Shown here piece after piece: positions 13,588 through 20,752 of a DNA stretch of 24,664 nt (its first letter is position 1; each line of letters begins with the position of its first letter). Position numbers and translations under genes: made by a program. This DNA is from an uncultured Collinsella sp. (GTDB lineage: Bacteria > Actinomycetota > Coriobacteriia > Coriobacteriales > Coriobacteriaceae), in contig CAUGKA010000009.1 in assembly GCA_959599615.1 (NCBI GenBank), forward strand, positions 1 to 24,664, given 5' to 3'. The notes under the pieces were generated by a model. That model saw only the letters and a program-made list of their open reading frames with translations, did no database searches and was not told where the DNA came from.

Positions 13588-16083
13588 ATGACCGCAACCG
13601 CCAGTCGAACCACCAACCGTAGACCCGAGCTCTTGGCCCCCGCCGGAGGCCCGGAGCCCTTCGCCGCCGCACTCGCTGCCGGAGCAGACGCAATCTACTG
13701 TGGCATGGGCAGCTTCAACGCCCGCCGCAAGGCAACGAACTTTACCGACAAGGCCTTTGAGCAGGCCTGCCGCGCTGCACACCTGGCCGGCTCGCGCGTC
13801 TACGTCACGGTCAACATCGTCATCAAGCAGTCCGAGATGGCCGATGCGTTGCAACTCATCCATCGCTGCTCCACGCTGGGCGCCGATGCCTTCATCATCC
13901 AGGACTGGGGTCTGTTCTTTGAGGTCAAGCGCACGATGCCCGGCATCGAGACGCATATCTCGACCCAGGCGAACATCCATGACGACCGCGGAACCATCTG
14001 GTGCCGCGAGCAGGGCGCCGACCGCGTGACCCTCTCGCGCGAGCTCTCCATCGACGAGATCGCCGCCATCCACGACGCCGCGCCCGATGTCGACCTCGAG
14101 GTCTTTAGCCACGGTGCCATCTGCTTTTGCTACTCGGGTCTGTGCCTGCTGTCGAGCTTTGCCATGGCGGGCCGCTCGGCCAACCGCGGCATGTGCGCCC
14201 AGCCCTGCCGCCTGCCCTACGAGCTAATCGACGAGAACGGTCGCTCGCTCTCCCCTGCCGGTCGCGAGCGCGCGCTGTGCCCGCGTGACACCAACACCTC
14301 GCAGCTTGTTCGCCGTCTGTATGACGCCGGCGCCGCGTCGCTCAAGCTCGAGGGCCGCATGAAGGCGCCCGATTACGTGTACTCCATCGTCGACGTGTAT
14401 CGTCATCAGATTGACGATATGCTGGCCGATGTTTCGACCTCTAAGGACGAGAAAGCCGCCCGCCAGCGCCAGCTCAAGCGCTGCTTTAACCGCGACTTTA
14501 CGCACGCCTATCAGGACGGCACCTCGGGCGACGAGATGATGAGCTATGAGCGTTCCAACAACCGCGGCCAGATCGTGGGCACGGTGCTGGGCAGCCGCCC
14601 GGCCAACCGCGATGTGCGCGGCCTCAATCCCGACGACCGCCGTCGCCGCGCCGCCATCGCCCGCATTGAGCTGTTTGAGCCCGTGGGCAAGGGCGACCTG
14701 CTGGAGCTTCGCCACGATAACGAGTTTGACCAGTTCCTGACCACCATTGCCGCCGATGATGCCGCTGCCGGCGATGTTATCGAGTGTCGCGTGCCCCGTA
14801 GCATGCCCGAGGGCTGCCGCGTGCGCGTGATTCGAAGCCAGCGCGCTATTGACGCTGCCAGCGCCGCGCTCAAGCACGATGTGCTGCGCCGCCGAGCTGT
14901 TGATGTATCCGTCGTGGCGCGCCTGGGCGAGCCGTTTGCCGTCACACTCACCTGCTGCGACGACCCCGCACTCACCGCCACCGCCACAGGCTTCACCGTC
15001 GAGGCCGCCAAGACCCGCGCCGTCGAGGCATCCGATCTGGTTGAGCACGTCGGGCGCATGGGCTCCTCTCCCTTTGAGGCCGCGAGCTTTGACGTGGCCC
15101 TCGACGAGAGTTGCGGCATGGGCTTTTCCGCCGTGCACAAGGTGCGCGCCGCCGCTTGTAAGGCGCTGGAAGAGGCCATTCTGGCACCGTACGAGGAGCG
15201 CGCCCGCACGCTCGAGCTACCGGCGATTGTCACCAATGATTCCCGCCCCGCGCCCGAGCACTACCGCGATGAGCCGCAGATCTGCGCTACCGTCACCTCA
15301 CTCGAGGCCGCCGAGGCCGCTCGCGCCGAGGGTGCAACGCGCATCTACATGACCACCGACGCACTCGATGCGGCCGAACTCTCCCCCGCCGATGCGTTTG
15401 AGCAGGGCATCGTACCCATACTCGACGAGGTCTGCCGCGCCGTTGACCACGTACGCGTTGACCCGTGGGTTGTTGCCGGCGCCACGGTCGCTATCGGCAA
15501 TATATCCGAGCTTGCCCTGGCCGCCCAAGTTGGTGCCACGGCGGAGGTCCGCTCTTGCCTGCCCGTGCACAACACCCCTTGCATGGAGGCACTTGCCGAG
15601 CGCGGAGCCGGCGCGTTTTGGCTCTCGCCCGAGATCACGCTCGACGAGATTATCTCGCTTGGCGCCGCCGCGCCCGCGGTCCTGGGCATCACCGTTTTCG
15701 GCCGCCCGCGCGTTATGACGAGCGAGCACTGCATCCTGCAGGTGGCCAATGGCTGCATCCACGATTGCGCCAACTGCCGCCTGCGCGCCCGCAAGCTGTC
15801 GCTCAAGAATATCGACGGAAAGGTCATGCCCGTCCGCACCGACATCCACGGCCGCTCTCGCCTGTACGACGCCTACCCCATCGACCTCACACCGCAGGTT
15901 CCACAGCTGCTCGACGCCGGCGTGCGCCGTCTCATGGTGGACGGAACGCTGCTCGAGACGGATGAGGTGGGCCGTGCCGTCGCCCGCGTCCGACGCGCCG
16001 TCGAGGCCGCGCAGGCCGGTCGCAAGCCCGCCGCCCGCCTACGCGGGGCGACCTCGGGCTGCATGTTTGTCGGAATCAGCTAA
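13588..16083 (+). CDS. Peptidase U32 family protein, RlhA-like
   Basis: An 831-residue U32-family protein. The N-terminal TIM-barrel-like domain starts RPELLAPAGGPEPF and contains the U32 signature near 180-215: HGAICFCYSGLCLLSS, then NRGMCAQPCRLPY, whose cysteines are those implicated in iron-sulfur binding. The later half corresponds to a DUF3656-type region plus a C-terminal extension with CIHDCANCRLRARKLSLKN, another cysteine cluster. E. coli RlhA (YdcP), of similar plan, hydroxylates C2501 of 23S rRNA; other members were called collagenases. Pairing with a pseudouridine synthase gene 15 nt downstream supports an RNA-modification role. ATG at 13588 follows GAAAGGCAGG. The exact RNA target is inferred only. 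Confidence 0.86.
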   Translation: MTATASRTTNRRPELLAPAGGPEPFAAALAAGADAIYCGMGSFNARRKATNFTDKAFEQACRAAHLAGSRVYVTVNIVIKQSEMADALQLIHRCSTLGADAFIIQDWGLFFEVKRTMPGIETHISTQANIHDDRGTIWCREQGADRVTLSRELSIDEIAAIHDAAPDVDLEVFSHGAICFCYSGLCLLSSFAMAGRSANRGMCAQPCRLPYELIDENGRSLSPAGRERALCPRDTNTSQLVRRLYDAGAASLKLEGRMKAPDYVYSIVDVYRHQIDDMLADVSTSKDEKAARQRQLKRCFNRDFTHAYQDGTSGDEMMSYERSNNRGQIVGTVLGSRPANRDVRGLNPDDRRRRAAIARIELFEPVGKGDLLELRHDNEFDQFLTTIAADDAAAGDVIECRVPRSMPEGCRVRVIRSQRAIDAASAALKHDVLRRRAVDVSVVARLGEPFAVTLTCCDDPALTATATGFTVEAAKTRAVEASDLVEHVGRMGSSPFEAASFDVALDESCGMGFSAVHKVRAAACKALEEAILAPYEERARTLELPAIVTNDSRPAPEHYRDEPQICATVTSLEAAEAARAEGATRIYMTTDALDAAELSPADAFEQGIVPILDEVCRAVDHVRVDPWVVAGATVAIGNISELALAAQVGATAEVRSCLPVHNTPCMEALAERGAGAFWLSPEITLDEIISLGAAAPAVLGITVFGRPRVMTSEHCILQVANGCIHDCANCRLRARKLSLKNIDGKVMPVRTDIHGRSRLYDAYPIDLTPQVPQLLDAGVRRLMVDGTLLETDEVGRAVARVRRAVEAAQAGRKPAARLRGATSGCMFVGIS

Positions 16084-16098
16084 CTGAAAGGCTTACAC

Positions 16099-16758
16099 GT
16101 GAACGAAGAACCTCAAGTCCTCTACTGCGACGCCTGGCTCATGGCCATCGACAAGCCTGCCGGCATGATCGTCCACGGCGATGGCACCGGCGAGCGTACA
16201 CTCACCGACTACGCCAGCGACCTGCTGCTGGCGATGGGCGACGGCTTTGCCGCGACCGACATGCAGCCGCTCAACCGCTTGGACCGTGACACCACCGGCG
16301 TGGTGCTGTTCTCACTCGACAAGCAGACGCAGCCCGCCTTTGACCAGATGATCATCGACCACGCGTTCGAAAAGCATTACCTGGCGCTGGCCGAGGGCAA
16401 GATCGACTGGAACGAAAAGCTCATCGACAAGCCCATCGCCCGCGACCGTCACGACAGTCGAAAGATGCGCGTCGGCGCCAGCGGCAAGCCGTCTCAAACA
16501 CGCGTAAAGGTGCTCAAGCGTCTTAAGAGCCGTCGAGGCCTGCCCACGCGCTCGTATATTGATGTCGAGCTGCTCACCGGCCGCAAGCATCAGATTCGCG
16601 TGCACCTGGCAAGCGAGCATCATCCCCTGGTTGGCGACGACCTGTACGGAACGCCGCGTCCCTGCGGCCTCATGCTCCATGCCCACAGCGTGTCCTTTAC
16701 GCATCCCGTAACCGGCGAGCACATCCACATCGAAGCCCCCTGCCCCTGGGAGCCCTAA
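16099..16758 (+). CDS. RluA-family 23S rRNA/tRNA pseudouridine synthase
   Basis: A 219-residue RluA-type pseudouridine synthase. The catalytic motif reads NRLDRDTTGVVLFS with the active-site aspartate; this family more often has HRLD. Further marks are FEKHYLALAEG, the KPSQTRVKVL strand, TGRKHQIRVHLA and LVGDDLYG. The protein lacks an N-terminal S4 domain, so it is a short RluA/RluC-like form. The start is GTG at 16099 with GAAAGG eight bases upstream. It is 15 nt after the U32 gene and surely in the same operon, ending in a strong terminator that overlaps its own stop codon. The modified uridine cannot be named from sequence. Confidence 0.9.
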   Translation: MNEEPQVLYCDAWLMAIDKPAGMIVHGDGTGERTLTDYASDLLLAMGDGFAATDMQPLNRLDRDTTGVVLFSLDKQTQPAFDQMIIDHAFEKHYLALAEGKIDWNEKLIDKPIARDRHDSRKMRVGASGKPSQTRVKVLKRLKSRRGLPTRSYIDVELLTGRKHQIRVHLASEHHPLVGDDLYGTPRPCGLMLHAHSVSFTHPVTGEHIHIEAPCPWEP

Positions 16759-16796
16759 ACCACCACAAAGGGGACAGGCACCTTTGTGGTGGTTTT
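16758..16796 (+). terminator. Strong terminator after the pseudouridine synthase
   Basis: A 14-bp perfect stem (16758-16771 with 16781-16794) with a 9-nt loop is followed by TT, completing a TTTT run at 16793-16796. The stem starts on the last base of the stop codon. The loop side begins GGGGACAG, a core shared with other hairpins in the window. Confidence 0.85.
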
Positions 16797-16826
16797 GCCG
16801 CAATGGCTCAGCCGCAGTCCCAAAAC

Positions 16827-17044
16827 GTCTCGATCTGTAACAGTTAGAGCCCGTTTTCCGGTCTATCTGTTACAGATCGAGACATTCGAATCCCTCTCAA
16901 GGGAAAATCTTAATCTGTAACAGTAACTCGGCAAAATCGGTCCCAGATGTTACAGATTGAGACAAAGGGACGGCACGGTTCGGAAGTATCTCAATCTGTA
17001 ACATCTAGTCTGCTTTTAACGGTCTGGTTGTTACAGATTTAGAC
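16827..17044. repeat. Three tandem copies of a 57-nt palindromic element
   Basis: Copies at 16827-16883, 16907-16963 and 16988-17044 are each exactly 57 nt and start 80 and 81 bp apart. Each has long inverted arms around TCTCAATCTGTAACA: 17/17 bp perfect in the first, and 14/15 with one mismatch or G-T pair in the others. The 23-25 nt centre is also partly conserved (a T- or A-rich run, then CGGTCT or CGGTCC). Spacers of 23-24 nt are unlike each other. The array fills the gap between convergent operons, bracketed by two terminators. No protein is encoded. I do not recognise the family; it is different from the 46-nt palindromes at the left end. Confidence 0.87.
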
Positions 17045-17060
17045 AAACCGGCAGACAACG

Positions 17061-17096
17061 AAAGCGGCAACGCCCGTAATGGATGTTGCCGCTTTT
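17061..17096. terminator. Bidirectional terminator beside the DeoR gene
   Basis: An 11-bp perfect stem (AAAGCGGCAAC at 17061-17071 and GTTGCCGCTTT at 17085-17095) with a 13-nt loop has T-rich flank on the plus strand (TTTTCTATT) and a shorter one on the minus strand. It lies 45 nt past the stop of the minus-strand deoR-type gene and closes that operon. Confidence 0.75.
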
Positions 17097-17140
17097 CTAT
17101 TGAGAAAACTAAATGGTTTTGGCCTTACTTCGCCTCGTTG

Positions 17141-17887
17141 CTAGACCGTGATGACGTTTTCCATCGCCTGGTACTTGGCGGGCACCTCGCCCGCGGTGAT
17201 AATCGTTGCGTCGCGGAAGTCCGCAAACTTGACGGGCGCCACCATGCCAAATTTGCTGGCATCCGAGATTACGAAGCGTTTGGCCGTATGGCGCATCGAG
17301 ATGCGCTTGACCTGTGCCTCCTCGATATCGGGCGTCGTAAAGCCCTGCTCGGCAGCAATGCCGTTGGACCCCCAAAAGCCGCAGTTGAAGTTGTAGCGGT
17401 CTAAGGTTGCCAAGGCATCGGGGCCAACGAGCGCCTCGGTCTCGGGCTTGAGCTCGCCACCCAGCACCACGGTGCGCATGCCGCGCAGGGCGAGATGCTG
17501 AGCATGGAGCACGGAGTCGGTCACATAGGTGACGCCGTCAAGGCGCGGAAGATGCTCGATGAGCCTGAGCGTCGTCGAGCCCGAATCGATGTAGACAAAG
17601 CTCTCGGGCTCCACAAGCGCCGCCGCACGGGCGCAGATACGCTCCTTGTCGTCGTTATGGAGATCGCTACGTTCATTGAGCGTCAAGTCGCGCGTCACAT
17701 GCGCGCGCTCAAGACTCGTTGCCCCGCCATGGACCTTGGCGATGCGGTGCGCTCGGTCGAGCGTCTGCAGGTCGCGCCGAATGGTAGACGCCGTCACACC
17801 CAGGGCTTCGGCAAGCTCCGGCACGGTAACCGAGCCGGCCTGCTGCACCATCGAAACGATCGCGTTGAGCCTGTCTTCCGCGAGCAT
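17141..17887 (-). CDS. DeoR-family transcriptional regulator
   Basis: A 248-residue regulator with an N-terminal DeoR winged helix-turn-helix (about 5-60: VTVPELAEALGVTASTIRRDL) and a C-terminal sugar-phosphate-sensing domain (about 75-235) with YIDSGSTTLRLIEHL and the FITTPDIEEAQVKR-like region GFTTPDIEEAQVK. DeoR members usually repress sugar or polyol genes and release DNA on binding a phosphorylated sugar. It starts 3 nt after the oxidoreductase stop; GAGGAG within the end of that gene is its ribosome binding site, so the two are translationally linked. It probably controls its own operon. The effector is unknown. Confidence 0.92.
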   Translation of the reverse strand: MLAEDRLNAIVSMVQQAGSVTVPELAEALGVTASTIRRDLQTLDRAHRIAKVHGGATSLERAHVTRDLTLNERSDLHNDDKERICARAAALVEPESFVYIDSGSTTLRLIEHLPRLDGVTYVTDSVLHAQHLALRGMRTVVLGGELKPETEALVGPDALATLDRYNFNCGFWGSNGIAAEQGFTTPDIEEAQVKRISMRHTAKRFVISDASKFGMVAPVKFADFRDATIITAGEVPAKYQAMENVITV

Positions 17888-17890
17888 CGC

Positions 17891-18970
17891 TTACTCCTCC
17901 TCGGGGTAGACGACTCCCCAATCGGCGCGGAGCTTGGTCATGAGCTCCATCACATCAGAAGCATAGCCCAGAAGCTCGCGCTTAGAGTCATCGCCGGCAA
18001 CGGCCTTCTCGAGGTCAGCCATCTCGTAGCACAGGGCGTAGGCCTCGGTGCCCACGGCGACCTCTTCGCGATGGCCGTCCGCGGTCCACACGATGGTCGC
18101 ATGGTCGGCACGCGGATATTCGTTGACCTCGACATAACACCTATCAAAGCTGATAACAGAGCGCTTGGGCTGCTTGGAGTGGAGCGTAAGGCTCACGACG
18201 CCCAGCTGCTGCTCGGCATTGCGGCAGACGATGCCGCCCGCAACATCGACGCCAGTCTCGCAGGTGTTGCCCAGCGAAACGACCTCGGCGGGCTGGCTCG
18301 CCATAAACAGGCGCATAACGGACAGTGCATACACGCCAATATCGAGCATGGCACCGCCGGCGAGGTTGCGATTGTAGAAACGGTTGGACAGGTCGCCGTA
18401 CTCCTTGTAGCTACCAAAGTTGAGCTGAGCGAGGTTCATGCGGCCGAACTCGCCGGCATCCATGCGGCGGCGCAGCTCTTGATACAAGGGCATGTGGAGC
18501 ACCGTGGTAGCGTCCATAAGGACCACGTTGTGCTCGGCGGCAATAGCGCGGGCCTCATCGAGTTCAGCGGAATTGAGGGTAATGGCCTTTTCGCAGAGCA
18601 CGTGCTTGCCGGCTGCCAGGGCAGCGCGCAGATAGGTGATATGAGTGTTGTGCGGGGTAGTGATGTAGACGGCGTCGATGTCAGGATCGGCATAGAGGTC
18701 CTCAACCGTGTCGTAGACCTTCTCGACGCCATACTGCTCGGCAAAAGCCTGAGCCTTGGATAGCGTACGGTTGGCGACGCCCGCAAGCTTGCGACCGGCA
18801 AGAGCAAGGGACTGAGCCATCTGGTTGGCGATAACGCCGCAACCGATCACGGCCCAATGGAGCTCGGGAGCCGTAAAAATGTCGTCGGGGAACGGCTGAT
18901 CCTGGACCGAGGCAAACGCCGCCTTAGCGGCTGCTTCGGCGTCGAGCGGAGCCTGTTTGGAATCTGCCAT
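17891..18970 (-). CDS. Gfo/Idh/MocA-family NAD(P)-dependent oxidoreductase
   Basis: A 359-residue dehydrogenase of the glucose-fructose oxidoreductase/inositol dehydrogenase family. An N-terminal tail of about 35 residues precedes the Rossmann strand HWAVIGCGVIANQMAQSL. CEKAIT replaces the usual EKP motif, and GGAMLDIGVYAL marks the C-terminal substrate domain, as in trans-dihydrodiol/deoxyglucosone-type members. Two adjacent ATGs are possible: AGGAGG lies 3 nt before the first (18973) and 6 nt before the second (18970), so the second is preferred. It is first in an operon with the DeoR regulator, which suggests a sugar or sugar-acid substrate. The substrate is not identifiable from sequence. 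Confidence 0.9.
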   Translation of the reverse strand: MADSKQAPLDAEAAAKAAFASVQDQPFPDDIFTAPELHWAVIGCGVIANQMAQSLALAGRKLAGVANRTLSKAQAFAEQYGVEKVYDTVEDLYADPDIDAVYITTPHNTHITYLRAALAAGKHVLCEKAITLNSAELDEARAIAAEHNVVLMDATTVLHMPLYQELRRRMDAGEFGRMNLAQLNFGSYKEYGDLSNRFYNRNLAGGAMLDIGVYALSVMRLFMASQPAEVVSLGNTCETGVDVAGGIVCRNAEQQLGVVSLTLHSKQPKRSVISFDRCYVEVNEYPRADHATIVWTADGHREEVAVGTEAYALCYEMADLEKAVAGDDSKRELLGYASDVMELMTKLRADWGVVYPEEE

Positions 18971-18973
18971 CAT

Positions 18974-19395
18974 GTGCCTCCTGTGTCATAGAACGTCTTG
19001 CATTTCTGATAGCTCTATGTTCGCACAAACACGCGTGTCTGTGCGCGTTTTTGCGTATCTCACCGCTAAACGGTCATTATTGCCCCGTAAACGGCGCATA
19101 TATACGCATGTGCGCGCAATTAAACGCAATAGAACGCGCACGGGCACGCAAGCATGCAATTTACAGAGCACGACGCGCGACCGATATTGGCTCTTAGGCG
19201 GATAAGAATCTATGCTTGTTGCATCCAGTAGGTTGATCCCCGATACGTCTCAGGCCGGAAGATTTGTACAGGAGATATCGGTCGAAAGGACCCCAGGAAT
19301 GCCATGAAGATCGCCCTGCCCGCGAAGGGCCTTCCCCAACGGCTACCCCACTCATTTAAGTCTGTCCCCAATGAGTGCAATGAGTGGGGATAGAA
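18974..19395. promoter_or_regulatory. Upstream region of the oxidoreductase-deoR operon
   Basis: No gene of normal size is supported. The part nearest the operon is rich in related motifs: GTGCGCGTT at 19041-19049 and its exact reverse complement AACGCGCAC at 19133-19141, plus AAACGCA-like repeats at 19112-19141. These could be DeoR operators. Further right, a 29-codon frame at 19304-19393 begins MKIALPAKG, recalling the HisG N-terminus, but runs into a hairpin and is probably a remnant or chance. Confidence 0.35.
19346..19389. repeat. Hairpin with GGGGACAG core
   Basis: An 11-bp perfect inverted repeat, CCCCACTCATT at 19346-19356 and AATGAGTGGGG at 19379-19389, encloses 22 nt. Read on the minus strand the inner part has a second CTCATT followed by GGGGACAG (19362-19369), the same core that follows the left arm of the terminator at 16758. 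A second AATGAGT copy at 19370-19376 gives an alternative pairing. Confidence 0.65.
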
Positions 19396-19427
19396 AAAGG
19401 CCCGGGTGCCGTTGCATCCGGGCCTTT
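19394..19427 (-). terminator. Terminator after rplX
   Basis: A 10-bp perfect stem (19396-19405 with 19418-19427, AAAGGCCCGG/CCGGGCCTTT) with a 12-nt loop is followed by a TTTTT run on the minus strand. It is 27 nt past the rplX stop and ends the ribosomal protein operon here. Confidence 0.9.
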
Positions 19428-19453
19428 GCTAGCAACTTAACTGTTGCGACAGC

Positions 19454-19759
19454 TTAGAACTTGTGGCCGCACTTCTTGCAGACGCGCAGCTTGTTCTTGC
19501 CGTCCTTCTCGTGACCGACGCGGGTAACCTTACCGCACTCGGGGCAAACGAGATTGACGTTGGAGGCGTCGATGGGAGCCTCCTGCGAAACGATGCCGCC
19601 CTGCTGGTTGGCAGCGTTGGGCTTGACGGCCTTCTTGACGACCGAAACGCCCTCGACAACGACCTTGTTCTCGGCAGGGAGAGCACGCAGGACAACGCCC
19701 TGCTTGCCGCGATCCTTACCAGAGAGAACCTGGACCTTATCGCCCTTCTTGATATACAT
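19454..19759 (-). CDS. rplX: 50S ribosomal protein L24
   Basis: A 101-residue L24, which helps start 50S assembly and lies near the peptide exit tunnel. The KOW motif is visible at the N-terminus (KKGDKVQVLSGKDRGKQG). The C-terminus carries CPEC...CKKC, a zinc-ribbon-like C+ form seen in many anaerobes. It is 13 nt downstream of rplN. In most bacteria rplE, rpsN and rpsH follow directly; here a terminator follows, so the spc operon is interrupted. Confidence 0.97.
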   Translation of the reverse strand: MYIKKGDKVQVLSGKDRGKQGVVLRALPAENKVVVEGVSVVKKAVKPNAANQQGGIVSQEAPIDASNVNLVCPECGKVTRVGHEKDGKNKLRVCKKCGHKF

Positions 19760-19772
19760 ATATCTCCCCTAA

Positions 19773-20141
19773 CTACAGGGTCTCGGGAGCGAGCGAGACG
19801 ATCTTCATGTACTTCTTGTCACGAAGCTCGCGAGCGACGGGCCCGAAGATACGGGTGCCGACGGGCGAACCATCGTTGTTGATGACAACGCAGGCGTTCT
19901 CATCAAAGCGAATGTAGGAGCCATCCTTGCGGCGGATCTCCTTAACGGTGCGAACGACGACGCAACGGACAACGTCCTTCTTCTTGACGTTGGCGCCAGG
20001 GGTAGCCTCCTGGACAGCACCGATGAACACATCGCCGATGCCTGCATAACGACGCTTGGAACCGCCAAGCACCTTGATGCAGCGAATCTTGCGAGCGCCG
20101 GAGTTGTCGGCGACGTTCAGCATGGTTTGCATCTGAATCAT
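19773..20141 (-). CDS. rplN: 50S ribosomal protein L14
   Basis: A 122-residue L14 of standard length, starting MIQMQTMLNVADNSGARKIRCI and ending in the conserved RELRDKKYMKIVSLAPE region. L14 sits at the interface with the 30S subunit near L19 and L3. The ATG is preceded by GGAGG. It is the first gene of the classical spc operon, and the 118-nt structured gap before it is where an spc-type promoter is expected. Confidence 0.98.
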   Translation of the reverse strand: MIQMQTMLNVADNSGARKIRCIKVLGGSKRRYAGIGDVFIGAVQEATPGANVKKKDVVRCVVVRTVKEIRRKDGSYIRFDENACVVINNDGSPVGTRIFGPVARELRDKKYMKIVSLAPETL

Positions 20142-20259
20142 GGTAGATGTTCCTCCGAACTAAGAACCGAAGAGAGGTGCGCAGCCTGTATACGGCCCGT
20201 GGTATGCAAGCCAGGCATACGCACATCTTCGGAAACGTACAAGTCGTAAGAGCGACTGC
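20142..20259 (-). promoter_or_regulatory. Structured rpsQ-rplN gap, possible spc leader
   Basis: On the minus strand an outer stem (20226-20232 with 20167-20173, CCGAAGA/TCTTCGG) continues into a second stem (20220-20224 with 20177-20181). Inside, GTATGC/GCATAC (20215-20220, 20202-20207) competes with GCCTG/CAGGC (20212-20216, 20184-20188). A small AGTCG/CGACT hairpin lies at 20242-20257. In E. coli the spc promoter lies in this gap. A ligand or repressor is not known. Confidence 0.5.
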
Positions 20260-20520
20260 TTATTTAGCGCGCTCGACGACCTCGATGAGGCGCCAACGCT
20301 TCATCTTGGACATAGGACGGGTCTCCATAACGCGGACGGTGTCGCCCACGCCAGCCGTGCACTCCTCGTCGTGAGCGTGCAGCTTCTTGGAGCTGGTCAT
20401 CATCTTGCCGTACTTGGGGTGACGCTTGCGCTCGGTGATGGTGACAACGATGGTCTTGGCACCGGAGACGGAGGTAACGACACCCGTACGGACCTTACGC
20501 GAGTTACGCGAATCAGTCAT
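20260..20520 (-). CDS. rpsQ: 30S ribosomal protein S17
   Basis: An 86-residue S17 with the OB-fold pattern RTGVVTSVSGAKTIVVTI and the RHPKYGKMM loop; it binds 16S rRNA in the 5' domain early in 30S assembly. The length is normal. It starts 16 nt after rpmC with an AAGGAGAG binding site, and is the last gene before the structured gap to rplN. Confidence 0.98.
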   Translation of the reverse strand: MTDSRNSRKVRTGVVTSVSGAKTIVVTITERKRHPKYGKMMTSSKKLHAHDEECTAGVGDTVRVMETRPMSKMKRWRLIEVVERAK

Positions 20521-20536
20521 GTTCTCTCCTTAGGTC

Positions 20537-20752
20537 CTACTCGGCGACAGCGGACTTCTCCGCTGCGATCTCGCGGGCGCGCTGCTCCGTGAGGACGCGA
20601 GCGATGTCCTTCTTCACGGTGTTGACGCGAGCGGTGTTGTCCAGCTGGCTGGTGGCCATCTGGAAACGAAGGTTAAAGAGCTCGGCGCGCATTTCCTTCA
20701 GCTTCTCAACGAGCTGAGCGTCCGAGAGCTCACGAATCTCTGCGGGCTTCAT
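20537..20752 (-). CDS. rpmC: 50S ribosomal protein L29
   Basis: A 71-residue L29 with the typical two-helix pattern (MKPAEIRELSDAQLVEKLKE, then LFNLRFQMATSQLDN) near the tunnel exit, where it forms part of the docking site for trigger factor and SRP. The ATG overlaps the rplP stop by one base (TAATG), indicating translational coupling. A short Ala/Glu/Lys tail follows the core. Confidence 0.98.
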   Translation of the reverse strand: MKPAEIRELSDAQLVEKLKEMRAELFNLRFQMATSQLDNTARVNTVKKDIARVLTEQRAREIAAEKSAVAE

